A DNA stretch of 64,000 nt from Lysinibacillus timonensis (GCF_900291985.1 NZ_LT985980.1:2144001-2208000), one strand, 5' to 3'; positions 26,303-38,733 are shown, numbered from the stretch's first letter. Program-made: numbers and translations. Notes: generated by a model from the sequence alone, not told the origin.

Positions 26303-27123
26303 AGATCATTCACCAACTCTTCTTCTGTCATATGTTCCCCTTTTAGGTGAACACCATTTTCTTGTAATAATTTCGTCATTCTCATTGCAAATGGTAATTC
26401 AAGGCCAAACTCTACTAGTTTATCACCTAAAGTGAAAATTTCTTGAGGTGTACCTTCAGCATATTTCTTACCATCATTCATAAATAGGATGCGATCGGCT
26501 AACAATGCTTCTTCAACATCATGTGTAATGGATAGGACAGTTAAGCCGATTTCATTACGCAATTGTCGAACCGTTTGAAGTACTTCATCACGCCCCTGCG
26601 GATCAAGCATTGCTGTTGCCTCATCAAGAATTAATATTTTAGGGCGCATAGCAAGGGCTCCAGCAATCGCTACACGTTGCTTTTGACCACCAGATAGATG
26701 GTGCGGTTCATGATTTAAAAACTTGTCCATCTTAACTTGCTTTAACGAAGTATGCACTCGCTCTACCATATCATCATAAGGAACTCCATTATTCTCTAAA
26801 GCAAAAGCAACATCATCTTGTACAGTTGCACCGACAAATTGGTTGTCCGGATTTTGAAAGACCATTCCAATATTACTTCGAGTATCCCATAGATTCTCTT
26901 CTGTTAATACGTTTCGTAGAACTCGAACTTCACCTTCTTGAGGAAACAATAATCCAGAAATAATTTTTACCATTGTTGATTTACCTGATCCATTATGCCC
27001 AACAATAGCTATCCATTCTCCTTCATTAATTGAAAAAGATACGTTTTCCACTGCTTTACGTGCATCATCTACCTCAGGTGTATATGAAAAACTAACATTA
27101 TTAAACGATAAAATTTCATTCAC
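26278..27123 (-). CDS. ecfA1: ECF transporter ATPase EcfA1
   Basis: A 281-residue ABC ATPase: Walker A GHNGSGKST, Q-loop FQNPDNQFVGATV, signature LSGGQKQR, Walker B ILILDEATAMLD and SITHDVEEAL. The FQNPDNQF form separates EcfA1 from EcfA2. First gene of the ECF-truA operon. Upstream lies a short structured unit with its own terminator (27334-27469), so readthrough may set expression. Confidence 0.96.
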   Translation of the reverse strand: MNEILSFNNVSFSYTPEVDDARKAVENVSFSINEGEWIAIVGHNGSGKSTMVKIISGLLFPQEGEVRVLRNVLTEENLWDTRSNIGMVFQNPDNQFVGATVQDDVAFALENNGVPYDDMVERVHTSLKQVKMDKFLNHEPHHLSGGQKQRVAIAGALAMRPKILILDEATAMLDPQGRDEVLQTVRQLRNEIGLTVLSITHDVEEALLADRILFMNDGKKYAEGTPQEIFTLGDKLVEFGLELPFAMRMTKLLQENGVHLKGEHMTEEELVNDLWISNFNK

Positions 27124-27333
27124 GTCATAAAGCTCCTCTCAACTTGCTCGACTAGTATACTCTCTACATACATTAAATCATAATACAAATATCTACATAT
27201 ACAAAAATAAGGTACGTTAAAACTACTTGTAATGTACAAGACATCAAAGAATGAACGTATCTTATTTTTAGATATGTATAGTATTTTACATTCATCTATT
27301 ACTTTGGGAAACTATTCCAAAATATGAGAGAAT

Positions 27334-27469
27334 AAAAAAGCGCGCACCCCATTCAGAGAAATGCGCTTAACTACATTTTTTCAAGAACTCGGCTGCTCAA
27401 TTCCCAGTTCTTAAGAATGAGGTGCGGAGAGCTAGACGAGACGCTAATCCTAGGATTCCGCTCATTATA
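27334..27469 (-). ncRNA. Structured leader or small RNA with terminator upstream of ecfA1
   Basis: On the minus strand TATAAT (27464-27469) is followed by a GCGGA...TCCGC helix enclosing the palindrome ATCCTAGGAT, then AAGAACT...AGTTCTT, then a terminator-like hairpin (27338-27368, AAG and GCGCA paired with TGCGC and CTT with one bulge) with a T6 run. The -35 is weak. The unit is about 124 nt and ends about 210 bases before ecfA1. It may be an attenuator or an independent small RNA; I cannot match it to a named family. Confidence 0.45.
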
Positions 27470-27510
27470 ACGCTCTATGCCATTTTATTGTCGTATAAAT
27501 CAATAGTATA

Positions 27511-27554
27511 AAAATAGAGGGGCCGGGTTCAACCGGTGAACCGGACACCCTCTA
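27511..27554 (-). terminator. Terminator of the alpha (rpoA-rplQ) operon
   Basis: On the minus strand TAGAGGG..CCGGTTCA-CCGG-TTGAACCCGG..CCTCTA is followed by TTTTTA. It lies 16 bases beyond the rplQ stop and is GC-rich and strong. Confidence 0.9.
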
Positions 27555-27569
27555 ATCGTCAGATAGAAA

Positions 27570-27950
27570 TTAAACTAATTCAATTACTACTACTGGCGCA
27601 CCGTCACCACGGCGAGGACCTACTTTAAGGATACGTGTGTAACCACCTTGACGTTCTGCATAACGTGGCGCTACATCGTTAAATAACTTTTGTAGTGCAA
27701 ATGAAGATGTTTCATTACCTTCTTCGTCAGTTGTAGTAACAACTTCGCGGCGGATAAATGCAGCAGCTTGACGACGAGCATGTAAATCTCCACGCTTACC
27801 TAAAGTAATCATTTTTTCAACAACAGAGCGTAGTTCTTTCGCACGTGCTTCAGTTGTTTCAATGCGCTCGTTAATGATTAAGTCAGTAGCTAAATCACGT
27901 AACAACGCTTTACGTTGAGAACTTGTACGACCAAGTTTTCTGTAACCCAT
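27570..27950 (-). CDS. rplQ: Ribosomal protein L17
   Basis: A 126-residue L17: [20 protein letters not shown] at the start, [15 protein letters not shown] and [20 protein letters not shown]. It carries a small acidic insertion ([10 protein letters not shown]) in the middle found in many Bacillales. Last gene of the alpha operon, 43 bases after rpoA. Confidence 0.98.
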   Translation of the reverse strand: MGYRKLGRTSSQRKALLRDLATDLIINERIETTEARAKELRSVVEKMITLGKRGDLHARRQAAAFIRREVVTTTDEEGNETSSFALQKLFNDVAPRYAERQGGYTRILKVGPRRGDGAPVVVIELV

Positions 27951-27993
27951 GGATGTTCCCTCCTTTATATGTTCTGATCTAGAAAAGTATTGC

Positions 27994-28938
27994 TTAGTCT
28001 TCTTTTCGTAATCCTAAACCAAGCTCTTCTAATTTGGCTTTTACTTCTTCAAGTGATTTACGACCAAGGTTACGTACTTTCATCATGTCATCTTCTGATT
28101 TATTCGCAAGTTCTAGTACAGTATTAATACCAGCGCGTTTTAAACAGTTATAAGAACGAACAGAAAGATCTAGTTCTTCGATAGTCATCTCTAAAACTTT
28201 TTCTTTTTGATCTTCTTCTTTTTCGACCATGATTTCAGCAGTTTGTGCTTCATTCGTTAATCCAACGAAGATGTTAAGATGCTCAGTTAAAATTTTTGCG
28301 CCGAGCGAAATCGCCTCTTTAGGACCAATGCTTCCATCAGTCCACACATCAAGTGATAACTTATCGAAGTCAGAATTTTGTCCGACACGAGTATTTTCAA
28401 CTTGAAAATTAACGCGTGAAACTGGAGTGTAAATAGAGTCGATCGGGATCACGCCGATAGGAAGATCTTCACGTTTGTTTTGATCAGCAGGAGTATACCC
28501 ACGGCCACGACGTGCATACATACGAATACGTAAATGACCATTCTTAGCAATTGTTGCAATATATAAATCTGGATTTAAAATTTCAACGTCACTATCATGT
28601 GTAATATCTGCAGCAGTAACTACAGCATCACCTTTCACATCAATCTCAATAACTTTTTCTTCGTCAGAGTAGATTTTAAGTGCAAGCTTTTTGATATTCA
28701 ATATAATTGAAGCAACATCTTCAACTACACCTTCAACAGTGGAGAATTCATGTAGTACACCATCAATTTGGATTGATGTAACTGCAGCTCCTGGAAGTGA
28801 AGATAGAAGGATACGACGTAAAGAATTACCCAAAGTATTACCATATCCGCGTTCTAGCGGTTCTACAACAAACTTGCCAAATTTGGAATCTTCGCTGATT
28901 TCCACAGTTTCAATCTTTGGTTTTTCAATTTCGATCAT
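27994..28938 (-). CDS. rpoA: RNA polymerase alpha subunit
   Basis: A 314-residue alpha subunit. The N-terminal dimerisation domain has [21 protein letters not shown] flexible linker at about 226-245 is followed by the C-terminal domain with [16 protein letters not shown] (the UP-element-binding Arg region) and [22 protein letters not shown] precedes the ATG. Confidence 0.98.
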   Translation of the reverse strand: MIEIEKPKIETVEISEDSKFGKFVVEPLERGYGNTLGNSLRRILLSSLPGAAVTSIQIDGVLHEFSTVEGVVEDVASIILNIKKLALKIYSDEEKVIEIDVKGDAVVTAADITHDSDVEILNPDLYIATIAKNGHLRIRMYARRGRGYTPADQNKREDLPIGVIPIDSIYTPVSRVNFQVENTRVGQNSDFDKLSLDVWTDGSIGPKEAISLGAKILTEHLNIFVGLTNEAQTAEIMVEKEEDQKEKVLEMTIEELDLSVRSYNCLKRAGINTVLELANKSEDDMMKVRNLGRKSLEEVKAKLEELGLGLRKED

Positions 28939-29061
28939 TCAATTTACCCTCCTTCAAAACATCGAATGTATTAGGTTCATACCATCATATACTAATTAAA
29001 ATTGCACAATCTTATGTTTTGCACAAAAAATGATGTACTCAAAACTAGTGAGATGCACCCA

Positions 29062-29451
29062 TTACACACGACGACGTTTTGGTGGACGGCAACCGTTATG
29101 AGGAACTGGAGTAACATCTTTAATTGCTGTTACGTCTAAACCAGCAGCTTGAAGTGCACGGATAGCAGCTTCACGACCAGCACCAGGACCTTTTACAGTT
29201 ACTTCCAACGTCTTCAGACCATGTTCAAGGGATGCTTTTGCAGCAGCTTCAGCAGCCATTTGAGCAGCATAAGGTGTAGATTTACGTGAGCCTTTGAATC
29301 CAAGCGCACCAGCACTAGACCAAGATACTGCATTACCTTGCATATCTGTAATCGTTACAATTGTATTATTAAATGTAGAACGAATGTGAGCAATACCTGA
29401 TTCGATATTCTTTTTCACACGACGTTTACGAGTTTGTTGTTTACGAGCCAT
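29062..29451 (-). CDS. rpsK: Ribosomal protein S11
   Basis: A 129-residue S11 of the 30S platform. [20 protein letters not shown] and [18 protein letters not shown] are diagnostic, and [13 protein letters not shown] closes the protein. A 123-bp gap to rpoA contains no gene. Confidence 0.98.
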   Translation of the reverse strand: MARKQQTRKRRVKKNIESGIAHIRSTFNNTIVTITDMQGNAVSWSSAGALGFKGSRKSTPYAAQMAAEAAAKASLEHGLKTLEVTVKGPGAGREAAIRALQAAGLDVTAIKDVTPVPHNGCRPPKRRRV

Positions 29452-29473
29452 GTTAAGGAACCCCCTTTACTTA

Positions 29474-29839
29474 TTATTTTTTCTTGTTCGCTACAGTTTT
29501 ACGAGGACCTTTACGCGTACGCGCATTATTTTTCGTATTTTGACCACGAACAGGTAAACCACGACGGTGGCGGATACCACGGAATGAAGCGATCTCCATT
29601 AAACGTTTAATGTTTAATGAAATTTCACGACGTAAGTCACCTTCAGTTTTGTATTTGTCTAATTGTTCACGAATACGGTTTAACTCATCTTCTGTAAGAT
29701 CGCGTACGCGAGTATTTTCAGATACACCAGCATCTGCTAATACTTTTTGAGATGTAGTTTTACCAATACCGTAAATGTAAGTTAATGAAATTACAACGCG
29801 TTTATCGCGAGGAATGTCAACACCAGCAATACGTGCCAT
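29474..29839 (-). CDS. rpsM: Ribosomal protein S13
   Basis: A 121-residue S13 of the 30S head: [20 protein letters not shown], the [11 protein letters not shown] helix-hairpin-helix and the basic C-terminal tail [17 protein letters not shown] that reaches tRNA. Confidence 0.98.
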   Translation of the reverse strand: MARIAGVDIPRDKRVVISLTYIYGIGKTTSQKVLADAGVSENTRVRDLTEDELNRIREQLDKYKTEGDLRREISLNIKRLMEIASFRGIRHRRGLPVRGQNTKNNARTRKGPRKTVANKKK

Positions 29840-29863
29840 ATCTTAAGTGCACCTCCTTCTATA

Positions 29864-29977
<114 letters not shown>

Positions 29978-30014
29978 CTAACCCAACCTCCTTAATAGTC
30001 CGGAGTGCAAAAGA

Positions 30015-30233
30015 TTATTTAAAACGGTATGTGATACGACCGCGAGTTAAATCGTAAGGAGATAACTCAATAGTAACCTTATCTCCAGGTAGAATTCTGA
30101 TAAAATGCATGCGAATCTTTCCAGAAACGTGTGCAAGAATCGTGTGCCCATTTTCTAATTCTACCTTAAACATCGCGTTTGGCAAAGTCTCAACAACTGT
30201 TCCTTCGACTTCAATTACATCGTCTTTCGCCAT
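30015..30233 (-). CDS. infA: Translation initiation factor IF-1
   Basis: A 72-residue OB-fold factor: [37 protein letters not shown] and [16 protein letters not shown]. The ATG at 30233 is used; the frame upstream of it is non-family sequence. It binds the 30S A site during initiation. Upstream, where map (and in some species a KOW protein gene) is normally found, only decayed sequence remains. Confidence 0.98.
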   Translation of the reverse strand: MAKDDVIEVEGTVVETLPNAMFKVELENGHTILAHVSGKIRMHFIRILPGDKVTIELSPYDLTRGRITYRFK

Positions 30234-30319
30234 CAACCCTGTCTCCCTTCTATATGCAATTTCCGATTCCCAATCCTTAGTCAAGAGAATCCATCCAACT
30301 GTTTTCTTCCACTAAAGAA

Positions 30320-30509
30320 GCAACTCGTCTCAACATATGCTTGGATTGTATGAGAGATGTTCGAAAGACGCTCGTCTGGTTTCGCTTCACACAATCCACG
30401 GAAAGAACAGATCCGGTTAAGGAAACTGTAATCCTTTTAGTTTAACGATAGCCGGAATGTCTTGGATGAGAGATTCATACCCGTTTACACAGATGCTTCC
30501 ACGAAACCC
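30320..30509 (-). pseudogene. map: Decayed methionine aminopeptidase gene (map remnant)
   Basis: Two fragments in different minus-strand frames resemble type I methionine aminopeptidase. The first (30417-30509) reads GFRGSICVN...ESLIQDIP, like the family stretch GFRGSICVSVNEELVHGIP, and ends in TAA. The second (about 30320-30415) reads EAKPDERLSNISHTIQAY, like EEAKPGERLSNISHAIQTY. About 40 residues between them, which carry the metal-binding Asp pair, are missing, and no intact start or C-terminal His/Glu ligands are seen. The site between adk and infA is the normal home of map. The comparison sequences are from memory. Confidence 0.85.
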
Positions 30510-30661
30510 TTAACACACATTCTTAAGTGTCATTTACAATAAAGTACACTTTCTAAATAGTGTATACCGGGCACAATATGCTTTTGCAACTCTCAAGTTT
30601 GTATGTTGTTGCACCGCAGTTCTAACGCGAAAAGCAAGTTCTAATCGCCTAATGCCGGGTA
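30510..30661. other. Degenerate interval between map remnant and adk
   Basis: About 150 bp where the N-terminal third of map would be expected. A frame of about 40 codons is open after adk but shows no convincing aminopeptidase residues. I see no promoter or terminator. Confidence 0.4.
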
Positions 30662-31369
<708 letters not shown>

Positions 31370-31382
31370 CTATTGACCAACA

Positions 31383-32678
31383 TTATTTCATAAAGCCTTT
31401 ATAATGACGTTTAACTAATTGAGCTTCTAGTTGTTTCATTGTTTCTAATGCAACACCAACAACGATAATTACACTTGTTCCACCGATTTGAGCCGTAGCA
31501 GGAAGATTCATGAAATTAATAAATAGTATTGGTAACACTGAAACAACTACTAAGAACATAGCACCAACAAATGTTAAACGATACAATACTTTAGTTAAGT
31601 AACTTTGTGTATCATTACCTGGTCTAATACCTGGAATGTATGCACCTTGCTTTTTCAAATTATCAGCTAAGTTTTCAGGATTCACTTGAATAAAAGCATA
31701 GAAGTAAGTGAATGCAACGATCAATGCAACATATATTAACATACCAACAGGTTTTGAGTAATCAAATGTGTTAGAAATAAACGTTGTAAAATCGTTCTGG
31801 CCAAAGAACGCAGCTAAAGTTTGAGGTGTAACAATAAATGCAATCGCAAAGATTACAGGAATAACACCAGCAGCATTTACCTTTAATGGTAAGTGCGTTT
31901 GTTGTACACCAGCTTGAGATGAACGACCAGCGACACGCTTAGCATACTGAATTGGGATTTTACGTAAAGCTTGTTGTATATAAATTACACCAACTACAAT
32001 AGCCAAAAGTACTAATACTAGTAAAGCAAGAACAATGATCTTAATGAATAATTGTTCTCCAGCACCTTCAATTTGTTGTGCATATACTTGGTTTACTGCA
32101 TTTGGAATTGCAGCTGCGATTCCAGCAAAGATAATGATAGAAATACCATTACCTACACCATGTGCAGTAATTTGTTCACCTAACCACAATAAGAACGAAG
32201 TACCAGCAGTTAAAACAATAGCGATCGTTAAGTACGACAAGAAACTTGTGTCTTTTATTAAACTTCCTCCATACATTTGGTTAAATCCAAATGACATAGC
32301 GAATGCTTGTAAGAAAGCTAATATAACTGTAAAGTAACGAGTGAATTGAGCAAGCTTACGTCTTCCGACCTCACCTTGCTTTGCCCACTCTGCAAACTTT
32401 GGCACAACATCCATTTGTAATAATTGAACAATGATTGATGCTGTGATATATGGCATAATCCCCAATGCAAAGATTGAGAAATTAGCCAAAGCCCCACCAC
32501 CAAATGTATTTAAGAAGCCGATCAAATTAAATTCATCAGCAACTTGTAATACATTAGCGTCGACGTTCGGTACTGGAATAAATGTTCCAATACGGAATAC
32601 CACAAGCATTAAAAGTGTAAAGATGATTTTATTTCTTATATCTCGAACACGCATGAAGTTTGAGATTGTCTGAAACAT
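31383..32678 (-). CDS. secY: Preprotein translocase subunit SecY
   Basis: A 431-residue protein with ten membrane segments. The first cytoplasmic region, NFMRVRDIRNKIIFTLLML, the plug after TM1, ALGIMPYITASIIVQLLQMD and the C5 loop KQGAYIPGIRPG are typical. It forms the protein-conducting channel with SecE and SecG. Its ATG shares one base with the rplO stop (TAATG). Confidence 0.98.
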   Translation of the reverse strand: MFQTISNFMRVRDIRNKIIFTLLMLVVFRIGTFIPVPNVDANVLQVADEFNLIGFLNTFGGGALANFSIFALGIMPYITASIIVQLLQMDVVPKFAEWAKQGEVGRRKLAQFTRYFTVILAFLQAFAMSFGFNQMYGGSLIKDTSFLSYLTIAIVLTAGTSFLLWLGEQITAHGVGNGISIIIFAGIAAAIPNAVNQVYAQQIEGAGEQLFIKIIVLALLVLVLLAIVVGVIYIQQALRKIPIQYAKRVAGRSSQAGVQQTHLPLKVNAAGVIPVIFAIAFIVTPQTLAAFFGQNDFTTFISNTFDYSKPVGMLIYVALIVAFTYFYAFIQVNPENLADNLKKQGAYIPGIRPGNDTQSYLTKVLYRLTFVGAMFLVVVSVLPILFINFMNLPATAQIGGTSVIIVVGVALETMKQLEAQLVKRHYKGFMK

Positions 32679-33118
32679 TAAATCACCTCAGTTGTTCCAC
32701 CAGCATTTTCAATTGCTTCTTTAGCTGATGCAGAAAACTTGTGAGCTTTTACAGTAAGCTTTTTGTTAAGTGTTCCATTGCCTAGAACCTTAATGCCGGC
32801 TTTTTCATTACTCACAACACCTGTTTCAACTAATAATGCAGGTGTTACTTCAACGCCATCTTCAAAACGATTTAAAGTATCAATGTTCACGATAGCGTAT
32901 TCTTTACGGTTGATGTTCGTAAAGCCGCGTTTAGGTAAACGACGGAATAGTGGGTTTTGACCACCTTCAAATCCAGGACGAACGCCGCCGCCTGAACGGG
33001 CGTTTTGACCTTTGTGACCTTTACCTGCAGTTTTACCGTTACCAGAACCGATACCACGACCAACACGGTTGCGTTCTTTACGAGAACCTTCCGCTGGTTT
33101 TAACTCATGAAGTTTCAT
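32678..33118 (-). CDS. rplO: Ribosomal protein L15
   Basis: A 146-residue L15: [57 protein letters not shown]. Late 50S assembly protein. Translational coupling to secY by a one-base overlap. Confidence 0.98.
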   Translation of the reverse strand: MKLHELKPAEGSRKERNRVGRGIGSGNGKTAGKGHKGQNARSGGGVRPGFEGGQNPLFRRLPKRGFTNINRKEYAIVNIDTLNRFEDGVEVTPALLVETGVVSNEKAGIKVLGNGTLNKKLTVKAHKFSASAKEAIENAGGTTEVI

Positions 33119-33153
33119 ATGGGTGGCACCTCCTTGTTCAATGTTTAGGGATA

Positions 33154-33336
33154 TTAAATTTCTTTAACAGTAACTAAATGAGCTACTTTATCTAACATAC
33201 CGCGCATAGCTGCATTATCAGCTTGTTCAACAGTATGATTAACTTTTTTCAAACCTAATGCTTCAACAATTTTACGTTGAGCAGGTTTTGTACCAATTAG
33301 AGATCTAGTAAGGGTGATTTCTAGTTTGTTTGCCAT
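33154..33336 (-). CDS. rpmD: Ribosomal protein L30
   Basis: A 60-residue L30: [28 protein letters not shown] and [24 protein letters not shown] is its purine-rich ribosome site, and it lies 15 bases after rpsE. Confidence 0.97.
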   Translation of the reverse strand: MANKLEITLTRSLIGTKPAQRKIVEALGLKKVNHTVEQADNAAMRGMLDKVAHLVTVKEI

Positions 33337-33350
33337 AGTGATTCCCCCCC

Positions 33351-33851
33351 TTATCCTAATAGTTCTTCCACTGATTTACCGCGTAGTTTTGCAACTTCCT
33401 CAGCGCGTTTTAATTCTTTCAGACCAGAAATAGTTGCACGAACCATGTTAATAGGTGTGTTAGAACCTAATGATTTTGAAAGAATATCAGTAATACCAGC
33501 AAGTTCTAGTACAGCACGTACTGGACCACCAGCGATAACTCCTGTACCAGCAGATGCAGGTTTAATTAAAATTTTACCTGCTCCAAAGTGACCATGCACT
33601 TCGTGCGGAGTAGTTCCACCAACACGTGGTACTTCGATTAAGTTTTTCTTCGCGTCTTCTACAGCTTTTTTGATTGCGTCTGGAACTTCTTGAGCTTTCC
33701 CAGTACCGAAACCAACATGGCCGTTCTTATCTCCAACAACAACTAGTGCTGAGAAGCGGAAGCGACGTCCACCTTTAACAACCTTAGCAACGCGGTTGAT
33801 CGTTACTACGCGTTCTTCAAGTTCAAGTTTGTTTGCGTCAATGCGACTCAT
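33351..33851 (-). CDS. rpsE: Ribosomal protein S5
   Basis: A 166-residue S5. The N-terminal loop [11 protein letters not shown] is unchanged, so no spectinomycin-resistance change is visible. [20 protein letters not shown] and [13 protein letters not shown] follow. It helps keep decoding accurate. Confidence 0.98.
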   Translation of the reverse strand: MSRIDANKLELEERVVTINRVAKVVKGGRRFRFSALVVVGDKNGHVGFGTGKAQEVPDAIKKAVEDAKKNLIEVPRVGGTTPHEVHGHFGAGKILIKPASAGTGVIAGGPVRAVLELAGITDILSKSLGSNTPINMVRATISGLKELKRAEEVAKLRGKSVEELLG

Positions 33852-33872
33852 GAAGTATGTCCCTCCTTCTTA

Positions 33873-34232
33873 TTAAAATTCTAAGCCGTTTTCACGTGCA
33901 GCTTCAGCTAAAGCTTTTACACGTCCATGATATAAGTAACCACCGCGGTCGAATACTACAGCAGTAATATTTTTTTCCACAGCACGTTTAGCGATTAATT
34001 CACCGATTTTAGTTGCAGCTTCAACATTGTTACCTGCCCCCTCAAAATCTTTCTCTTGAGTAGATGCACTAACAAGTGTATGTCCTGTAACATCATCAAT
34101 AATTTGCGCAAAGATGTTCTTATTTGAACGGAATACGTTTAAACGTGGGCGTTCAGTAGTACCCGTAATTTTAGAACGAACACGCGCATGACGTTTTTTA
34201 CGAACTTGATTTTTATCTTGTTTCGTAATCAC
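33873..34232 (-). CDS. rplR: Ribosomal protein L18
   Basis: A 119-residue 5S rRNA-binding protein: [37 protein letters not shown] and [22 protein letters not shown] chose the GTG at 34232 because AAAGGAG lies 8 bases upstream; the in-frame GTG at 34241 touches that site. Confidence 0.96.
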   Translation of the reverse strand: MITKQDKNQVRKKRHARVRSKITGTTERPRLNVFRSNKNIFAQIIDDVTGHTLVSASTQEKDFEGAGNNVEAATKIGELIAKRAVEKNITAVVFDRGGYLYHGRVKALAEAARENGLEF

Positions 34233-34267
34233 TGAGGTCACTCCTTTCTAACGCTTTTTATGCAGCA

Positions 34268-34807
34268 TTATTTACCTGTTTTACCTTCTTTACGGCGAAC
34301 GAATTCACCTTCATAACGGATCCCTTTACCTTTGTAAGGCTCTGGTGGACGTACGTCACGGATATTTGATGCAAATGCACCAACACGTTCTTTACTAATA
34401 CCTTTTACAATAACTTTTGTGTTTGAAGGAACTTCGACTTCTAAACCTTCTTCAGGTGTGAACTCTACTGGATGAGAGTAACCAACATTCAACACAAGTT
34501 TTTTACCTTGTAATTGCGCACGATAACCGACACCGATAAGTTCTAGAGAACGAGAGAATCCTTCAGAAACACCAATTACCATGTTGTTTAATAATGCACG
34601 AGTTGTACCGTGGATTGTACGGTGTTCTTTTGATTCAGAAGGGCGTGTTAATGTAATAACGTTACCTTCTTGTTCGATTTTAATATCTTGATTAAAAGAG
34701 CGAGTAAGCTCGCCTTTTGGTCCTTTTACAGTAACAGTATTATCGCTAGCGACAGTTACTGTTACACCTGCAGGAACCTCGATTGGTTTTTTACCTACAC
34801 GAGACAT
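34268..34807 (-). CDS. rplF: Ribosomal protein L6
   Basis: A 179-residue L6: [46 protein letters not shown] and [13 protein letters not shown]. It lies at the base of the L7/L12 stalk near the sarcin-ricin loop. Confidence 0.98.
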   Translation of the reverse strand: MSRVGKKPIEVPAGVTVTVASDNTVTVKGPKGELTRSFNQDIKIEQEGNVITLTRPSESKEHRTIHGTTRALLNNMVIGVSEGFSRSLELIGVGYRAQLQGKKLVLNVGYSHPVEFTPEEGLEVEVPSNTKVIVKGISKERVGAFASNIRDVRPPEPYKGKGIRYEGEFVRRKEGKTGK

Positions 34808-34837
34808 TTAGTTGCACCTCCATTCGTTTATAGCATA

Positions 34838-35236
34838 TTACCAAATGTAAGCTAAGATTTCTCCGCCTGTTTGTTTAGCACGAGCTTCTTTATCAGTTAA
34901 AACACCTTGAGAAGTTGATACTAAAGCGATACCTAGGCCATTTAATACTTTTGGTACTTCATTTGTTTTAGCGTAAACGCGTAATCCAGGTTTAGAAATA
35001 CGTTTTAAACCAGTAATAACACGTTCGTTATCTTTACCGTATTTTAAGAAGATACGGATAATACCTTGTTTATTGTCTTCAACATACTCTACATCACGGA
35101 TGAAACCTTCACGCTTTAATATTTCAGCGATTTGTTTCTTTAAGTTTGAAGCAGGAACTTCTAACTTCTCGTGACGTACCATGTTCGCATTACGAATGCG
35201 AGTTAGCATATCTGCAATCGGATCAGACATTGTCAT
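34838..35236 (-). CDS. rpsH: Ribosomal protein S8
   Basis: A 132-residue S8: [20 protein letters not shown] at the start and [40 protein letters not shown] near the end. AAGGAGG lies 9 bases before the ATG at 35236. In bacteria S8 binds 16S helix 21 and often represses the spc operon. Confidence 0.98.
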   Translation of the reverse strand: MTMSDPIADMLTRIRNANMVRHEKLEVPASNLKKQIAEILKREGFIRDVEYVEDNKQGIIRIFLKYGKDNERVITGLKRISKPGLRVYAKTNEVPKVLNGLGIALVSTSQGVLTDKEARAKQTGGEILAYIW

Positions 35237-35267
35237 ATAATTTTACCTCCTTCCCAAATTTAGGGGA

Positions 35268-35471
<204 letters not shown>

Positions 35472-35474
35472 TTA

Positions 35475-36014
35475 TTACTTTTGGAACGGCATACCGAATT
35501 GTGTCAATAACTCGCGAGCTTCTTCGTCAGAATTCGCAGTCGTTACGATCACGATGTCCATACCGCGTACTTTTGAAACTTTATCGTAATCGATTTCAGG
35601 GAAAATTAATTGTTCTTTTACACCTAATGTGTAGTTACCGCGACCGTCAAATGCTTTTTTAGAAACACCACGGAAGTCACGTACACGTGGAAGCGCGATA
35701 GCGATTAATTTATCCAAGAATTCATACATGCGGTCACCGCGTAATGTAACTTTAGCTCCGATTGGCATACCTTCACGCAAACGGAAACCAGCGATTGATT
35801 TTTTCGCTTTTGTTACAACTGGTTTTTGTCCTGTAATGATAGTTAATTCTTCTACAGCAGCATCTAATGCTTTAGAGTTTTGAACAGCATCACCAACACC
35901 CATGTTGATAACGATTTTCTCAACTTTTGGTACTTGCATAACTGATTTATATTCAAACTTGCTCATTAGAGCAGGAGAAACTTCATTTAAATATTTTTCT
36001 TTTAGGCGGCTCAT
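35475..36014 (-). CDS. rplE: Ribosomal protein L5
   Basis: A 179-residue L5: [58 protein letters not shown] and [16 protein letters not shown]. It binds 5S rRNA and contacts P-site tRNA. Confidence 0.98.
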   Translation of the reverse strand: MSRLKEKYLNEVSPALMSKFEYKSVMQVPKVEKIVINMGVGDAVQNSKALDAAVEELTIITGQKPVVTKAKKSIAGFRLREGMPIGAKVTLRGDRMYEFLDKLIAIALPRVRDFRGVSKKAFDGRGNYTLGVKEQLIFPEIDYDKVSKVRGMDIVIVTTANSDEEARELLTQFGMPFQK

Positions 36015-36041
36015 GTTTGTACCTCCCTTCTTATTTTACTA

Positions 36042-36350
36042 TTATTCGATTACTGCACCTGATTTTTTTGCAACACGAACCTTTTTGCCGTTTTCGATTT
36101 TATAACCTACACGAGTCGGCTCGCCAGATTTAGGATCGATTAGCATTACGTTCGAAACGTGGATTGCAGCTTCTTGGCTTACAATACCACCTTGTGGGTT
36201 TAACTGGTTAGGTTTGATGTGCTTTTTAACAATGTTTACACCTTCAACAAGTACTCGATCTTGTTTTGGGAAAGCTGCTAAAACAACACCTTCTTTACCT
36301 TTATCTTTACCAGTAATTACTTTTACCTTGTCGCCCTTTTTTACATGCAT
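36042..36350 (-). CDS. rplX: Ribosomal protein L24
   Basis: A 102-residue KOW protein: [20 protein letters not shown] and [23 protein letters not shown] lies upstream of the ATG at 36350. One of the two assembly initiators of the 50S subunit. Confidence 0.98.
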   Translation of the reverse strand: MHVKKGDKVKVITGKDKGKEGVVLAAFPKQDRVLVEGVNIVKKHIKPNQLNPQGGIVSQEAAIHVSNVMLIDPKSGEPTRVGYKIENGKKVRVAKKSGAVIE

Positions 36351-36387
36351 TTTGTGTCGCACCTCCTTGATTGGTACTGTCATGAAA

Positions 36388-36756
36388 TTAAAGAACTTCT
36401 GGAGCTAGAGAAACGATTTTCATGAAGTTGCTATCACGTAATTCACGTGCAACAGGTCCGAAAATACGTGTTCCACGAGGTGATTTGTCGTCTTTGATAA
36501 TAACGCAAGCATTCTCATCAAATTTAATGTAAGTACCATCTTTACGACGTACACCTGACTTAGTACGTACAACAACAGCCTTTACAACGTCACCTTTTTT
36601 GACAACGCCTCCTGGTGTTGCTTTCTTAACTGTACAAACGACGATATCACCGATGTTTGCAGTTTTACGTCCAGAACCACCAAGTACTTTGATTGTTAAG
36701 ACTTCACGAGCACCTGAGTTGTCAGCAACTTTCATACGACTTTCTTGTTGGATCAT
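36388..36756 (-). CDS. rplN: Ribosomal protein L14
   Basis: A 122-residue L14: [38 protein letters not shown] and [14 protein letters not shown]. Forms intersubunit bridges with 16S helices. Confidence 0.98.
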   Translation of the reverse strand: MIQQESRMKVADNSGAREVLTIKVLGGSGRKTANIGDIVVCTVKKATPGGVVKKGDVVKAVVVRTKSGVRRKDGTYIKFDENACVIIKDDKSPRGTRIFGPVARELRDSNFMKIVSLAPEVL

Positions 36757-36798
36757 TTAGGTTACCTCCCTTCGGAATATGAATATCCGAAAATGTTA

Positions 36799-37062
36799 TT
36801 AAATAATAACCGCTTTTTCTACGATTTCCACTAGGCGGAAACGCTTTGTAGCTGAAAGTGGGCGAGTTTCCATGATACGTACGATATCACCGATTTTCGC
36901 TTCATTTAATTCATCATGAGCTTTGAATTTTTTAGAGTATTTTACACGTTTACCGTATAATTTGTGTTTCTTATATGTTTCTACAAGAACAGTTACTGTT
37001 TTATCCATCTTGTCAGAAACAACACGGCCAGTGTAAACTTTGCGTTGATTACGCTCAGTCAT
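36799..37062 (-). CDS. rpsQ: Ribosomal protein S17
   Basis: An 87-residue OB-fold protein: [34 protein letters not shown] and [20 protein letters not shown]. Primary 16S rRNA binder. Confidence 0.98.
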   Translation of the reverse strand: MTERNQRKVYTGRVVSDKMDKTVTVLVETYKKHKLYGKRVKYSKKFKAHDELNEAKIGDIVRIMETRPLSATKRFRLVEIVEKAVII

Positions 37063-37080
37063 CCTCTCGAACCTCCTTTA

Positions 37081-37705
<625 letters not shown>

Positions 37706-37706
37706 A

Positions 37707-38363
37707 TTATTTGCCTCCTTCCACAGAGTTCTTCTTCGTAGGAAGGACCTCACCACGGTAAATCCATACTTTAACACCTAATTTACCATACGTTGTGTCA
37801 GCTTCTGCGTGAGCATAGTCAATGTCTGCACGAAGAGTATGAAGTGGAACAGTTCCTTCGCTGTAGTGTTCAGCACGCGCGATATCAGCGCCACCTAAAC
37901 GACCAGATACTTGTGTTTTAATTCCTTTTGCACCAGCACGAATTGTGCGTTGGATTGCTTGTTTTTGAGCACGGCGGAATGATACGCGGTTCTCAAGTTG
38001 ACGAGCGATGTTTTCTGCTACTAAACGAGCATCAAGATCTGCTTTTTTAATTTCAACGATATTAATGTGTACACGTTTACCAGTTGTATCGCTAAGGTAT
38101 TTACGTAGGTTCTCTACTTCTTGACCGCCTTTACCGATTACCATACCTGGTTTCGCTGTGTGAATTGTAATGTTTACGCGATTTGCAGCGCGTTCGATTT
38201 CCACTTTAGAAACAGCAGCTTCTTTTAAAGCAGATTCGATATATTTACGAATTTTAATATCTTCATGAAGTAAAGTCGCATAGTCTTTTTCAGCGTACCA
38301 TTTTGACTCCCAATCACGAATAATACCAACTCGTAATCCTATTGGATGTACTTTTTGACCCAC
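37707..38363 (-). CDS. rpsC: Ribosomal protein S3
   Basis: A 218-residue S3 with an N-terminal KH domain ([17 protein letters not shown]) and a C-terminal S3 domain ([19 protein letters not shown]). Lines the mRNA entry channel. Three bases after rplV. Confidence 0.98.
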   Translation of the reverse strand: MGQKVHPIGLRVGIIRDWESKWYAEKDYATLLHEDIKIRKYIESALKEAAVSKVEIERAANRVNITIHTAKPGMVIGKGGQEVENLRKYLSDTTGKRVHINIVEIKKADLDARLVAENIARQLENRVSFRRAQKQAIQRTIRAGAKGIKTQVSGRLGGADIARAEHYSEGTVPLHTLRADIDYAHAEADTTYGKLGVKVWIYRGEVLPTKKNSVEGGK

Positions 38364-38366
38364 GGA

Positions 38367-38711
38367 TTAACCCTCCTTCTTCTCAGATACCACGATCGTA
38401 ATGTGGCTTGTGCGTTTGTTTATAGCGCTAGCACGTCCTTGCGCACGTGGACGGAAACGTTTTAATGTTGGACCTTCGTCAACAAAAACTTCAGAAATAA
38501 CTAGGTTGTTTACATCTAATTCATAGTTATGCTCAGCATTAGCAACTGCAGATTTTAACACTTTTTCAACGACTGGAGACGCCGCTTTTGGAGTATGACG
38601 TAAAATTGCAACTGCTTCACCAACTTGCTTACCTCGGATTAAGTCTACAACTAGACGAACTTTACGAGGAGCGATACGCACTGTGCGAGCGATAGCTTTA
38701 GCTTGTGTCAT
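38367..38711 (-). CDS. rplV: Ribosomal protein L22
   Basis: A 114-residue L22: [20 protein letters not shown] and the exit-tunnel hairpin [19 protein letters not shown] without deletions or duplications, so no macrolide-resistance change is visible. Confidence 0.98.
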   Translation of the reverse strand: MTQAKAIARTVRIAPRKVRLVVDLIRGKQVGEAVAILRHTPKAASPVVEKVLKSAVANAEHNYELDVNNLVISEVFVDEGPTLKRFRPRAQGRASAINKRTSHITIVVSEKKEG

Positions 38712-38733
38712 TATTAATTACCTCCTCTCAAAA

